A stretch of DNA of 64,000 bases from Maratus speciosus (GCA_963932465.1 OZ010788.1:666150484-666214483); one strand, 5' to 3'. Shown: positions 11,105-22,304, counted from the stretch's first letter. Made by a program: numbers and translations. The notes: generated by a model not told the origin, from the letters alone.

Positions 11105-11466
11105 AGGAAGGGCGCGGGCTTAACTTTATCATGAATTTGAATCAATTCACTTTAGATAGGCCTACATGAAGAGATATTTTCTAATTTATTAAGATCTCAG
11201 CTTAAGCCCTTTGGATAGGAAAAAAAGTGATCGTTCCAACCTTATGCTTTTCTATCACTGAGCTTCGTTTCCCCCTCGCTAATTGCAAAGAGCTTAAAGG
11301 TAAGTCTCGAGAAGAAAGTTATTGGATAGCATGTTTTGCGTCAGCAAATGATACCCTTTTAATTTACTCCATTAAGATGGTTAATTATGTGATGGAAACT
11401 GTCAAGAGCTCATTTAAGCAAGCTCTTAGGAAAGACACGCTTTAATTTTGGTTTATATAAAATAGG
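11105..11466. repeat. Third copy of the array block
   Basis: Matches 7615-7990 in the same orientation: GATAGGCCTACATGAAG, AAGATCTCAGCTTAA, TAATTGCAAAGAGCTTA, ATTAAGATGGTTAATTATG. The 72-codon open frame here (11227-11445) is not conserved in the sister copies and is not a gene. Confidence 0.65.
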
Positions 11467-11479
11467 TGATTCCAGATTG

Positions 11480-11780
11480 CAGAATTTTTTTATTCAGATG
11501 CATACCAAAACTTCCGAATAGTACTATTTCTCTGTATAATCGTAATTTCTGTTGTCAACATCCCCTTGTAGCGTACGACAATGAATGTAGCGTCATTCGA
11601 TAGAATTTTCACTGACGTCTGACATCGCATACTGAATTTAACTAACATTAAAGAACGTACAACGATAAATGAGGTATCACAGGCCAGGTTTTTTTGCTCA
11701 AATATGACATTACGTACTGAAATTTTGTTATATTTTAAGTTAAGTTTTATTACTATTTCTGGTGTCAATTAAATATTCCT
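11480..11780. repeat. Diverged foldback with ATACCAA / CTGGTGTCAA arms
   Basis: ATACCAAAACTTCC near 11504 and TTCTGGTGTCAAT near 11757 resemble core boundaries, but the interior is not a clean palindrome. A GATACCTCATTTATCG-like block (other strand) also occurs at about 44418-44440, so this is a dispersed repeat. Confidence 0.35.
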
Positions 11781-11866
11781 TTTTTTGTGGACATACAAAA
11801 CTCATAGCAATGATTGGACTATTATAGGATTTTTTTTGAACAGGCTTTTGACGAGTACACTGATAT

Positions 11867-12036
11867 TTAGGTTTCGCTCACTATTAAGCCACGCCCCATT
11901 TTGTAAGGACTCTACCACCAGTATTATTATAAAGATCATTTTCTGCACGATTCATTAGATAGAAGATAATTTTATGCGATTACTGGTGGTAGAGTCCTTA
12001 CAAAATGGGGCGTGGCTTAATATCGGGCGAACCCTG
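11867..12036. mobile_element. Palindromic MITE with GCCACGCCCC arms
   Basis: The 11884-12020 segment is nearly perfectly symmetrical: TTAAGCCACGCCCCATTTTG, TAAGGACTCTACCACCAGTA, and the inverse. Looser pairing continues outward to a CAGGGTTCGC-like right tip (12036), so it may be a hAT-type element. The loop is about 40 bp and the CCACCAGTA boundary is the shared core motif. Confidence 0.7.
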
Positions 12037-12043
12037 ACATTTG

Positions 12044-12243
12044 TTAACACTAGAACGTCCAGTTGGTGTCAATTCGACACCGAAAAAAATGAAAAAAATG
12101 TCGATTCTGACCAGAATTTTTTTCGTAAAATTAATTAAATTGTAACTAGAGAAAATTCGGTTGAATAAATAAGTGAAATTGTTTTAAATAAAAATTCTGG
12201 TGTTAAAATGCTAAGATTGGGTAAAATTTCCGAATAATGTTAA
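12044..12243. mobile_element. TTAA palindromic MITE, family I-like
   Basis: Left TTAACACTAGAACGTCC, right ...ATAATGTTAA. The core begins CTGACCAGAATTTTTTTCG and ends AAATTCTGGTGTTAA. A stem GGTGTCAATTCGACACC lies near the left end. The right terminus is decayed. Confidence 0.55.
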
Positions 12244-12797
12244 AACAAATTGTTTGATTAAAAAAATTGCAGTTTACTATACATTCTTGAAAGATGAATC
12301 AGAAAATAAACCGAAAGCGTCACACGTGTCTATACATCTGTTATTTAACCCATATCGTTCCTATGTCACATCCCACGTGACATCGGTACTTTGTAATCTC
12401 GGTCGTGTGAAGCGAAAAGCATCGTGTGAGGACCAGCATCTCTTACACGAATTTTATTCGGTTGGGAACACTTTTTAAAGCACCGCTTCACTCGTAGTTT
12501 GACAACAGTGCAGGGAAAATTTACCAAAAAAATTACCTTTAAAACATAGTGGCGTTAGAATATAAAAATAATGAACTGTAATAACCCTGCGAACATTCAC
12601 AGAATATAATTCCAACCTAGTAGTAATTCATGTAAAAAAAGCTAGCATTCAATAAAGGTTAATAAGACAAATATTCAACAATTCTAATAGATATCTGAAT
12701 AAAAAAAATTTCCAATCACTGGATTTGGGACAAATACGAAGAATGAATTCTGAAAACCAAATTTATGCTTTATCATTTTTCTTCATAAAATTACGTA
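12244..12797. other. No recognised feature
   Basis: A 74-codon frame at 12254-12478 resembles no known family. A small dyad ATGTCACATCCCACGTGACAT occurs near 12363. Otherwise plain AT-rich sequence. Confidence 0.35.
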
Positions 12798-13199
12798 CTG
12801 ATTACTTTATCTATAGAACAATTAATTGACTGGATTCTCTATGGTAATTTTCGATACACTTTTGATACAAAAAGTCAAAGCGCTGAAACAGGAAGCCATT
12901 AACTCCAATATAATTTCTCCCTCTATACCTTCGCACCAACCTTGCAAAATCGATAGACAATCTAGGTTTTCCTCTGACTGTATAATAATAACTTCGAAAG
13001 TATGTGCATGCCTTAATCGAAGCTAAATAGTTTGTAGTCACACCCACCTTCAGTATTTTTTGCAATTTCTCTTTCTTCAGGAGAAATTGCAGAACACTTA
13101 ATTAACCTCTATATGCAACTATTTATTTGTTCCTTCTGAACAACTTTGAGATTGTAAACTAATTCTGTTGCTTTAGATAAGAATAAAGAAATTAAAAAA

Positions 13200-13329
13200 G
13201 CCAAGCTTTTTTCTTACCATTAAAATTTACTAGTAAATTTTCACTTATTAAATTGCCGAAATTTGAAATTAGATAACACAAAATTTCTATTAAATTTTAT
13301 TAATAACAAAAAAAGCCTTGGCAGCTATG
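13200..13329. mobile_element. H6 hairpin (CCAAGCTTTTTT arms)
   Basis: Left GCCAAGCTTTTTTCTTACC then ATTAAAATTTACTAG; right TTAAATTTTATTAATAAC then AAAAAAAGCCTTGGCAGCTATG. A decayed relative of the copies at 43351 and 48095. Confidence 0.55.
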
Positions 13330-13454
13330 CTAAAGAATAACGAAAACATTTCCTCAAATTACAAGTTTTTAAGATCATCAGATGTTGCAATTTTTTTATA
13401 TACACAGGGATGCTACATTTATACTCCATTATTGATTCTTCACAATTATTCACA

Positions 13455-13675
13455 ATTATAAATATTTTAGTCATGCAGTTCCATAATTTATTAATAATTT
13501 CATAATTACGCAACAACTAAAATCCAAGTACATAAATCATGCTTTAATTGATATTCCAATGAAATGCTATTAGGCTTATTTATTTTATATCGCTTCTTTA
13601 GACATCATAACTGCATGCAAAATCGATGACATGATGAGCCAAAACACGTAAAAGTTACATAATGAAAAAAGAAAA
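13455..13675 (-). repeat. Inverted duplicate of 18242-18460
   Basis: Nearly identical on the opposite strand to 18242-18460: shared blocks include ACGCAACAACTAAAATCC, ATTAGGCTTATTTATTTT and GCAAAATCGATGACATGATG. No terminal repeats are obvious. Confidence 0.7.
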
Positions 13676-13806
13676 AAATATTATTGTATACGCAAAACTA
13701 TTAATTGGCTGAATCCTTAATGGGAATTTCCGATGCATTTTTTAGACACTCTAAAATTGTATTTACTCCGAGTATCAAACACGCGAAGGATTTCTGAAAC
13801 CGGAAG

Positions 13807-13942
13807 CAGAGCTGCCACTGCCGACTATTTTTTAATTCTATCTCCATCACTTTTTCAAAACAAAAATCATGAAGTTTACTACATTTTTTTTTTAAATAGT
13901 TGTGCAAATAGAACATAAAAATAGTCACAGTAGCCCACTCTG
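13807..13942. mobile_element. hAT-like palindromic MITE, H6, with empty-site support
   Basis: Left CAGAGCTGCCACTGCC then GACTATTTTTTAATTCTA; right AAAAATAGTCACAGTAGCCC then ACTCTG. Flanks CGGAAG and CAGAAG (5 of 6) are the duplication. The sister repeat unit near 12890 reads GAAACAGGAAGCCATTAA with no insertion, showing the original site. Confidence 0.75.
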
Positions 13943-15400
13943 CAGAAGGCTCCAATTCATTCACTACAAATTCTCCTGCCAGCAACATCACTATAAATTG
14001 ATAAACAATACAGTGTTTCCTCTGCCTGTATAACAATAATAATAATAACGTTGCAGGTATTTTGCAAGCCTAAATCGAAGCTAAATTGCTAACTACTTCT
14101 CTAGTCGCACCCAGTGCTTAATTTGCACCGGAACTCAACGAAGTTCCGCTCCGGTACTTCTTTTATTTTGATGAATAGTAAAATATTGGTCAGAATTAAT
14201 CGGAACTCGTGAATATTGCACTCCGAAGTCCAGCGAAAGATCGTTGGTTTCTTTTTTTAGTTAGAAACTAAGTCCTGGTCGCACTTACCTTATGCACTTT
14301 TCCAATAATTCTATATAAAAATACAGACTGATTATGTTTTCTGTATCCTAATTGGCTGAACCCTCTATCGGAATGTTCGATATATTTTTGATACAGAAAC
14401 TAAAAACAAAAAATACATTCACTTTGTGCCTGAAACACTTTAACAGATTCATACAGTTTCACAGTCATGTGTTATTGATATCGTGAAATGTTTGACTTTT
14501 CAGACATGCGCAGCAATGCTGAATCAAGGTGCTTACATTCCTCTGAACTGGCACCATTTGTTCATATTAGAAATTTCATATTTATGATTTAAATCACATT
14601 TTCCGTAAAAGCCTTATTTACACACAAAATCTCTTATATTATTATGCGATTAAATAAGGCGAAACATCATTTAAAAAATTGTGATAAAATTGTACGTATG
14701 CTGTGAATCTATACTTTATTGTTAATACTTCGTAGAAATATTTACTGATTATTCTAAGGCAATTAATTGACTGGATCTTCTATGGAAATTTTTGACGCGT
14801 TTTTTACACACATTCTTCTTAAATTTAGAACACGTGAACTATTTCCAAAATAAGAAGACTTTATGCTTAGAATTTCCAATGAGTTGTTCCAATGAGTCCA
14901 CCACTTGTTCAGATTAAAAATTTTGTATTTTTAATTTAAATCCCATATTTCGCAATCGGGTTGTTTAAAAGCGGGATCTCTTATCTTATTCTGTGAATTA
15001 TTAAGGCGATTAAAACTTTTAAAAAAATTCTGGTAAAAGTATTCGTATCTTGTGAATCTATACTTTATTATTAACTTTTCATAAAAATACTTACTGATTA
15101 TTCTAAGGCAATTAATTGAGAAAATCTTCTATGGGAATTTCGATGCATTTTTTACACATCCTGAATCTGAAACACATGAACGATTTCCGAAAACAAGAAG
15201 GCATTAACTGCAATTCATTCATTATAATTCTCCCTCTGCACTTTCGCAACCTCGCAAAATCGATAGACAATCCAGCGTTTGCTCTGCCCGTATAATAATA
15301 CCGTTGCAGGTATGTGCATGCCTAAATCGAAGCTAAATTACTACCTGCGTCTCTAGTCACACCCACCTTCAGCACTTTTTGCAATTTCTCTATTTCAGGA

Positions 15401-15704
15401 GGAGCCTTAATTCCGTAATTTTACGGCCTTACCTTTTGCTTTTCGGGATCCTAGCACAGTAATCACACCCACGAGAATCAAAGAAGCCCGTGAAAAATGA
15501 GTTATTACTGGCTACACTCTTAATGGTAGGAGTTAGATGTATTTTGGGAGGCTTGGCCTTTGTTCTCCACCAAAATTACGTCTTGTTTCCCCTAATGCTG
15601 TACGAGTTAATTATACTAACGAGAGGTTTAATGAGCGACATACGTTATTCATTAATTTTGGATTTTTATTTTCTCCAAATTACTTACACTATATTTTATA
15701 GCTG
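15401..15704. other. No recognised feature
   Basis: Contains a 71-codon hydrophobic open frame (15490-15705) with no recognised family, no repeat copy and no conserved neighbour. I do not call it a gene. Confidence 0.35.
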
Positions 15705-15832
15705 AGGTCTTGCGGCATGTTTTGACGTTTGTTTTGACATAACTGGAATTAAAGAGGTATAGTTTTTACATCGTTTATTTATGAAGAAATTAAGGGATTT
15801 ATTTCCCTTTGTTATCATTAAAATGGTTGCAG

Positions 15833-16066
15833 CATACTTGCCAACTTTCCCTTAAACTTCCGTAAAATGTGAGTTAAATTGACCCGGGTTAAACACGTTT
15901 CGAACCGGAAATTTACTAACGAAATTAAATCAAATAGATTTCATAGAGAAACATGATTTTAAATATATAATGATACGTCAAATAAATTTTCTGGTTAGCA
16001 TCAAGTATAGCCTAGGTCAACTTAACCCACATTTCACGGAAGTTTAGTTGAATCTTGGCAAGTATG
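15833..16066. mobile_element. Palindromic element of the TTCCGTAATATG type
   Basis: CATACTTGCCAACTTTCCC pairs with CTTGGCAAGTATG; inner arms TTCCGTAAAATGTGAGTTAA and GTTTCGAACCGGAAATTT. It is flanked by TTGCAG and TTACAG. The duplicate at 17115 reads straight through (AAAATAGTTACAGGG), so this is a filled site. Confidence 0.75.
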
Positions 16067-16165
16067 TTACAGGGTTCTTACACATCAAGGGATTCAGGGG
16101 GATTGTAGGTGTTTTAGTACCAGAAATTTCGTAAAGTTCTGGTCGCTATATCTGAAGATGGAATT

Positions 16166-16821
16166 CAAAGCGATATAAGTAAGCCTACAAACTTAATACT
16201 GGAATCGGGCGTAAATTAACACAGTTGCACCATGTTGTGGGCGGGGGATAATCCACATACGCGGGCTTTTAGTGTGACGTCATACATGACAGGATCGAGC
16301 CTAACGAGAAAGACAGGCTACCGCGGTGGGTCCGATTCTTCTTTTTTTACAGACCGCTGGAGTCACGTGATGCTCTTTTCGCGCACCTTCATTGGTGCAT
16401 TCGAGTAGTACTCCAGCGGTCTGTAAAAAAAGAAGAATCGGACCCGCCGCAGTAACCTGTCTTTTTCGTTAGCCTCGTGTCAGGATATCTACCGTCTGCG
16501 CATATTCTCTAAATCTTCAGTCACTCATGGAACTGAATTCTGTTTGCCACATTTATTGCAAAATTATGGCCTAGCGAGAGGAGCGTCCAGATGCACTTGA
16601 CACCACGACGTTTTCCTCGCCTTGTCAGAGAATTTCAGCTGATAATCAAGATGAAAGAAACTTTAAAATTTTAGTGGTGTGAAGTAAGACAACAATTAGG
16701 CATCTTCTTGTTGTTTAACCCCGTCCGCTAGGTGGCGTGCGACCTTGATTGAGGTGACCTCGCTTTTAATCTTGGGGTTACCTCTCCCATTTAAGATAGG
16801 ACGCTTACTTCTATCGCTTTG
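16166..16821. mobile_element. Family L element, copy 1, with perfect 9-bp duplication
   Basis: TIR CAAAGCGATATAAGTAAGC / GCTTACTTCTATCGCTTTG. The 9-bp direct repeat GATGGAATT flanks it exactly (16157-16165, 16822-16830), and the host H5 element continues across. A 9-bp duplication fits Mutator-like elements, but the TIR is short and there is no coding capacity. Copy 2 is at 25460-26220 on the other strand. Confidence 0.8.
16296..16477. mobile_element. Foldback nested in family L, 9-bp duplication, lacks the shared core
   Basis: CGAGCCTAACGAGAAAGACAGG and the inverse CTGTCTTTTTCGTTAGCCTCG, then GGTCCGATTCTTCTTTTTTT and ACAGACCGCTGGAGT on both arms. Flanks TGACAGGAT and TGTCAGGAT (8 of 9). Copy 2 of L has TATGACAGGACATCTACC (other strand), the empty site. 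The loop holds GCACCTTCATTGGTGC but no ACCAG core. Confidence 0.8.
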
Positions 16822-16994
16822 GATGGAATTTATTTTCATTAACTAAGGCAAATATTACATTACAAAAATTCTGGTACGTCTTGCTTGAAAGACCTTGAAG
16901 CGTACGAACTTTGAGTTAAATATCGAAAATTTCTTATAGTTTATACTATATATAGAGGTTTAAAATTTTTGTCTATCATAACGGGTTTGCAGTA

Positions 16995-17374
16995 CTGAGA
17001 TGAGATCTTGCGGCATGTTTTGACGTTTGTTTTAACATAATTGGAATTAAAGAGGTATAGTTTTTTAAGAAGAAATTAAGGGATTTATTTATTTCCCTTT
17101 GTTATCATTAAAATAGTTACAGGGTTTGTACGCATCATCGGATTCAGGGGAATTTTAGGTGTTTTAGTACCAGAAATTTCGTAAAGCTCTATTCGCTATA
17201 TCTGAAGATAGGATTTATTTTCATTAACTAAGGCAAATATTACATTAAAACAATTCTGGTGCACCTTGCTTGAAGTGTACGAACCTTGAGTTACATATCG
17301 AAATTTTCTTATAGTTTATATTACGTATAGAGATTTAAGAATTTTGTGTATCATAACGGGTTTGCAGTACATAC
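16995..17374. repeat. Direct duplication, copy 2 (nearly insertion-free)
   Basis: Same start and end blocks as 15705-16990, without the three later insertions but with the H5 element, so that insertion predates the duplication. Confidence 0.75.
17120..17288. mobile_element. hAT-like MITE, H5, intact copy
   Basis: CAGGGTTTGTACGCATC to GTGTACGAACCTTG with AGTACCAGAAATTTCG and AATTCTGGTGCACC at the core. AGTTA on both sides (17115-17119, 17289-17293) is a 5-bp duplication. Confidence 0.75.
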
Positions 17375-18241
17375 AGAAATAAAGCCACTGTTTTCGGAAA
17401 TTACTATTTAAAAATAGTGGGAAAAGAAAAGCGTTAAAGTTGACAGCTATCATGTAGGCAAGCTAAAAAGTTGACAGCTATCATGGAGGTAGCGAGACTT
17501 TCGGTTCACCTTGTACATTAGTGACAAAAAAAAATTACAACTCTGCAACAGCCATTAAAATATGACTATAGTGCTACAAAGATTTTTAGACAGCCTGATT
17601 TTTTATATATCTATATTGTAAATTATTTTAAATAAAAGATTATTGATTATCATAACATTTCTTTACACTAACCAATGTAGCACGAGCATTTCATTACTCC
17701 AAGTGTATACATTCGCTTTGTTCATCGGAAATTCCCCATAAATAAAAACTCAGCGAAAATCCTTTATCTATTAATGCTTTTTCCTTTGTTCTCAACTGTT
17801 GCGAGGTCGTTTTCTTTCACAGTCGCGTCCGAAATAATTACTGGTAATAAATTTCTTCAAAGACAACGCTTTCGTAAACCCGGGGAACATTATGAGTTTC
17901 TCCTCTCAACAAAACTAATTTCAACATCCATTTTGTTAATTATCCGGAAAAAGTACAACCTAACAAAAGAAAGAAGACAAATTGGACTTTTTACAGTGTG
18001 ATTTACACAGTGATTTATCCTCCGGCGGGTGATTTTGTGGCACATTCTTGCATTATCGTGCGAAAGTAATTGTTTACCCACTTTTGATTTTATGAGGAGG
18101 ACTTTACAGTTGATGGCAAATTGCTAATCCATCGATTTCGTTGCTAATTTTAAATTTCTCTCCTTATTTTTTCCGGTGTTGATTATTTTGCGTGTTCGTT
18201 AAACTGCGGCTATTTATTAAGCGGGAGCTTCATGCCAGCGA
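17375..18241. other. Mostly unannotated
   Basis: Near 17436-17490 a roughly 30-bp unit containing AAAGTTGACAGCTATCATG occurs twice; it is the right tip of an H6 hairpin. From about 17600 to 18241 I see no feature. The 75-codon frame at 17774-18001 is unrecognised. Confidence 0.4.
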
Positions 18242-18460
18242 TATTTTTTTTTCTTTTTTTATTATGTAACTTTTACGTGTTTTTGGTCATCATGTCATCG
18301 ATTTTGCGTGCAGTTATGATGTCTAAAGAACCGATATAAAATAAATAAGCCTAATAGCATTTCATCGGAATATCAATTAAAGCATGATTTATGTACTTGG
18401 ATTTTAGTTGTTGCGTAATTATGAAATTATTAATAAATTATGGAATTGCACGACTAAAAC
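18242..18460 (+). repeat. Inverted duplicate of 13455-13675
   Basis: See 13455-13675. A further diverged partial copy (AAATAAGCCTAATAATAT, ATGATTTATGTGCTCGG) follows in tandem at about 18570-18660. Confidence 0.7.
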
Positions 18461-18796
18461 ATTTTGATATAAAGGCTCATGTCAAAACGTATGATATGAA
18501 CATAATTTATCAAATGTTATGTTCTTTATGTCATGGTTTTCGCATGCTCTGTTAATTTAGAACAAAATGTTGTAACATAAATAAGCCTAATAATATCTCT
18601 TCGGGAAATGATTTAAGGTATGATTTATGTGCTCGGTTTTTAATTATGAGTTTATTAACCTTTGTAAACTTTTTCTTTTGGTTAAGTTAGTTTCAGTGTG
18701 TTGTGGGATAAAATGTATTAGATTTATAAATATCGGGATGGACGCGTTGTCTCCATCTTTGATCATTATTGTCTGTTTTTTAACAATTTTAAAACA

Positions 18797-19033
18797 GTCC
18801 CACCAGGAGCCGAGAGGTTCTGCTGTCGAAGCTGCTAGACGGGAGATGCGGGGTTCGAATCCAATCGCGCTCGTCGGCCTAATCCTCCGGAGTTTTCAAT
18901 GGTTTTCTTCGAACCTTGGATTTCCTTGCGTAAATACGGGTTAGATTCCCTTAGAAAGATCCCACGGAAGACATCCCCCATTCGGGCTTATATCCCTCGT
19001 GTTGATAATTGGCCGTCATAAAACAACAACAAC
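18797..19033 (+). mobile_element. tRNA-derived SINE, copy 1
   Basis: The head resembles a tRNA with a long variable arm: A box GGAGCCGAGAGGTTC and B box GGGTTCGAATCC, about 50 bases apart. A tRNA-unrelated body follows (TCGAACCTTGGATTTCC, CGTAAATACGGGTTAG, TTGATAATTGGCCGTC), then an AACAACAACAAC tail. Flanking ATTTTAAAACA and ATTTTAAAAACA look like a target duplication. It would be transcribed by RNA polymerase III and moved by a LINE. Sister copies are at 32927-33176 (minus) and 43889-44144. Confidence 0.85.
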
Positions 19034-19344
19034 ATTTTAAAAACAATCAAACAATGACATTTCAATCTATCGTTAAAGCTGTCCTCCTAAAAAACTGTTA
19101 ACCTCGAATCATTATTATTTTATTTTATACTTTGTCGCCGTGTAATTAAATAAATTTAAACTCACTATAAATAAAAGGACTACAACAGAAGAAAAAAAAT
19201 GTACTAATTTAAGTTAAGACTTTAGATTTTATATTTTATTTTCTCTTAAGTACTATTTTTTTATAATTATATTTTCTCAAATCTTAAGTCTTTTCCGCCT
19301 TCCTATTTTCGAATTGATTGATCGCGAAACCAGTCCACATAAAT

Positions 19345-19900
19345 CAGTGGTCCCCAATCTTTTTTGCCCCACGCCCCACCAAAGCATTTGTAAATTCACC
19401 ATGTCCCCCCCCCCCCTTCACTCTGTAAGTTATTATTTATAAATTATATTCACACTATTATTTATAAGTTATATTCATACATTGGAAGCATAATACAGCC
19501 TTAAAAATAACTAGTCGTTTCACATTTTTTAACTTATCAAAAAAAGTGAATCTCCTGTGAAAAATGTAGTTTTAACATAATTCTATAAATTCAATGAGAC
19601 TATACATCTTCTTGCCCAAATGAGTTTTGTTGTACTTTTCCAACTTCCATCAATGTTAAAGAAATGTGTTATATGGTTTCTATTTTTATCTTCATAAAAT
19701 ATTTTGAACAGAGGCTTACGTTTAGCATTAAAATTGATAACATTCATATAACCCTTTTCACTTACACTGACAAGAAGTTGTCTAGGTTGTCACAATATGG
19801 TGGAAACGCAGGGCCTGAACTGCGGCTAAAGCAATCTTCTACGAGTAAAAATGAATACCTGTTACTGCCATTATTTTTTGGCTGAAATTTTGAATTAATA
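19345..19900 (+). mobile_element. Possible hAT (Charlie-like) remnant, left end
   Basis: CAGTGGTCCCCAATCTTTTTT followed by a C-rich stretch resembles the left end of Charlie-type hAT elements. No right end is found, and the 73-codon frame at 19664-19885 is not a recognisable transposase. Confidence 0.35.
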
Positions 19901-20037
19901 AGGCGTTTAAATAAAGAAAAAATTCAAATAAATTCAAATTCTATTCAAATTTGCTGGTACAAGTTTCTGCCGGCGGTAATCAACAACAGTGAAAGCGCTT
20001 ACAGTTGAAGGTTCACTATTTTAAGGATATGTCAGTT

Positions 20038-21515
20038 CCCAGATAGCATGAGCATTAGCAGCAAGTTTGATTTTTCTGATGTTATCTTGTCGTGACAAAT
20101 TTGAATTGAAAAACTCGCAGCAAATCTCCCGCAAGGTATACCATCACCTACTTGTATGAGTAGTTTGTTGTGAAACTGATGGCAAGACTGTCTTTAATTC
20201 ACGTAAGAGACGAAAGTAAAAAATCCCCTTGTTAAGAGAATAGATAATCAGCTGATAACGCAGAAATTGCAGAAATTTTATTCGGTTAGCACCACTTTTT
20301 TTAAACGCTATACTTGTCCAATACAAAAAAAGGCTCTAGTTAAAAATGTTACCCAAACTTGTTTATGATGGTAAAACGATGCATCGACCTTAACGGTGCG
20401 TATGCATCAATAGATTTGATCAGGCCTGTGGACCCTTTCGAAGGGGTTAAACTTATAGTGTAACAGTTGTAAACAGTTAATGTGGCATGTGAAGATTACT
20501 ACTTTGCAGTAAGTTTGCAGTATTTTTGATTACTTGCTTGCCGTTAATTTGCAATAAATTTGATACAGCATGAATTTAACTTGCACAACAAGTTAGCTGC
20601 AATTTCAAAGTGTGATGACTTCGGCGTTTGCCTTATCTTACTGCAGTCTTGTTATGAATTTTCAGTCTTCTCATGCTGAGCTTGTTGCAACTTTGCAGGT
20701 GTTCAAAGCAAGACTTCTGCAAATTTTCTGCAAACTAAAAATGCTATGTGGGTTCCTTTTATTAATAGTTGCATGTCAATTTCCGACTTGTTCCCACATA
20801 GCATTTTTAGTTTACAGAAAATTTGCAGAAGTTTTGCTTTGAAAACCTACAAAGTTGCAGCAAGCTCAACACGAAAAGACTGAAAGTCCATGACAAGACA
20901 ACGGCAAGATAATGCAAACGCCGAAGTCACCACAATTTGAACTTGCACCTAATTTGTCATGCAAGTTAAATTCACGCTGTATCAAATTTATTGCAAATTA
21001 ATGGCAAACAAGTAATCAAAAATACTGCAATCTTACTGTAAAGTAGTAATCTTTCCATGCCACATTAACTGTTTACGAGTGTTACACTATAAGTTTAGCC
21101 CCTTCGAAGGGAGCCATAGACCTGATCATGTCTATTGATGCATACGCACCGTTAAGGTGCATGCATCGTTTTTACCACTATAAACAAGTTAGGGTAATAT
21201 TTGCATTTTTCAATTCGTGCCCTTTTTTTGGTATTTCATAAGTATAGCGTTTAAAAAAAGCGGGCCAACCGACTAAAATTTCTGTAATTTTTGCGTATCT
21301 GCTGATTGTCTATTCTCTCAACAGAGGGCTTTTTTGCTTTCGTCACTTTCGTGAATTAAAGACAGTCTTGCCATCAGTTTCACAGCAAACTACTCATACA
21401 AGTGGGGGATGGTATACCTTGCGGAAGATTTGCTGCGAATTTCTCAATTTAAATTTGTCACGGCAAGATAATATTAGAAAAAATCAAACTTGCTGCTAAT
21501 TTCATGCTATCTGGG
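20038..21515. mobile_element. 1.48-kb foldback element with about 730-bp arms
   Basis: Left end CCCAGATAGCATGA, right end TCATGCTATCTGGG. The arms stay complementary almost to the middle (CTATGTGGGTTCC near 20745, GTTCCCACATAGC near 20792), leaving a loop of about 35 bp. Both arms carry TCGAAGGGG blocks (20440, 21100) and many TTTGCAG/CTGCAAA words. No coding capacity, no shared ACCAG core, no clear target duplication. Superfamily unknown; the open frames on both strands are mirror products of the arms. Confidence 0.85.
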
Positions 21516-21786
21516 TTAGTACTTTTGGGGGTATGGAAAACAAGCCTCGTCCTAAATTATTTTATAAATATCCGTGAAATAAACGAATGTAATTTACTGT
21601 ACTGTATAAACTTGAGAAAATGTTTGAATGCTAGCATTAAAATTGAGATCATCCGAATAATATTATATTTTACATTATTTGAAAAAATATGTACTTTTTT
21701 AACATTACGTTATGAAAGCTCGCTTAGAGATAGACAACATTTACAACTCGAAACAGTAAATTTCGCAAAATCAGTATAAAAAAAAT

Positions 21787-22000
21787 ATACTATAACTTAC
21801 AAAAATATACTGTATCTATGCAAAACTGAAATTTTCCATTACATTTTTCATGGATAAAACATTCTTTACAAAGAAAAAAAAAAGTTTAGTACTGATATCA
21901 TACTTCTAGAAGAAATATGGAATATTTAAAATAGTTCCAGGAATGCAATCGGGAAAGATTGGAAAAAAATGAAAAAAAGAATGAAAAAAAGAATGAAAAA
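21787..22000 (+). repeat. Dispersed repeat Y, copy 1
   Basis: Shares blocks with 23165 and 27862: ATGCAAAACTGAAATTTTCC, GATAAAACATTCTTTACA, ACTGATATCATACTTCTAG, ATGGAATA, AATAGTTCCAG. No TIR or coding sequence seen. Confidence 0.6.
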
Positions 22001-22104
22001 AAAATCTATTAACATTGAAAATCTTTCGAATAATATATATTTTCCATTATTTGAAAAATACGTACTTTCCGTTTCAGTGATGCCAATTTAGCGCTTTTTA
22101 CGCT

Positions 22105-22302
22105 GTAAAAAAATTCTACGTACTGGCAATCGAAACGCTATTACTACTTCCGTATTATGACTGAATTTTTTCCCGTAAATACCTGAAAAATTCCGTTTTT
22201 TCACAAAATTTACGGAAAAAAATTTCGTTAAAATGCGGAAATAGTACTGGCGTCTCGATTGCCAGTACAATTTCCGTATTTTAACGGAATTTTTTTTACA
22301 AT
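22105..22302. mobile_element. Foldback with TGTAAAAAAATTC ends
   Basis: Arms TGTAAAAAAATTC, TACTGGCAATCGAAACGC and the inverse GCGTCTCGATTGCCAGTAC, ending TTTTTTTTACA. The interior repeats short words such as TTTCCGTA, TTTACGG and TTCCGT. Non-autonomous; superfamily not decided. Confidence 0.6.
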
Positions 22303-22304
22303 GT

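Larger units (their letters stand above)
12798..15400. repeat. Diverged local repeat cluster, unit about 300 bp
   Basis: Blocks recur in one orientation: AATTAATTGACTGGAT then GGAATTTTCGATGCATTTTT (near 12825, 13695, 14345, 14765, 15110) and CTCGCAAAATCGATAGACAA, GTATGTGCATGCCTAAATCG, AGTCACACCCACCTTCAG (12940-13060, 14040-14115, 15240-15370). One unit carries an H6 MITE at 13807 that its siblings lack, giving a filled and empty site pair. The small open frames here are not conserved between units. Confidence 0.65.
16070..16913. mobile_element. hAT-like MITE, H5 (CAGGGTTCGTACG), interrupted, copy 1
   Basis: Left CAGGGTTCTTACACATC then TTTTAGTACCAGAAATTTCG; right AAAATTCTGGTACGTC then GCGTACGAACTTTG. 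Interrupted by the 656-bp element at 16166-16821. AGTTA follows the right end, as at the sister copy 17120-17288, which shows AGTTA on both sides. Confidence 0.75.
15705..16990. repeat. Direct duplication, copy 1 (expanded by insertions)
   Basis: Starts CTTGCGGCATGTTTTGACG and ends CATAACGGGTTTGCAGTAC, as does copy 2 at 16995-17374. Without insertions the unit would be about 380 bp. This copy also contains elements at 15833-16066, 16166-16821 and 16296-16477, all absent from copy 2. Confidence 0.75.

Noticed and set aside
15490..15705. Hydrophobic 71-codon frame that could look like a membrane protein
   Set aside because: T-rich codons make hydrophobic frames common here; no homologue recognised and no partner exon.
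18797..19033. tRNA gene
   Set aside because: A and B boxes are present, but the cloverleaf is imperfect, a non-tRNA body and AAC tail follow, and copies have target duplications, so it is a SINE.
20612..20842. Frame inside the 1.48-kb foldback as a gene
   Set aside because: It is a by-product of the inverted arms; matching frames on the other strand do not encode the same protein.
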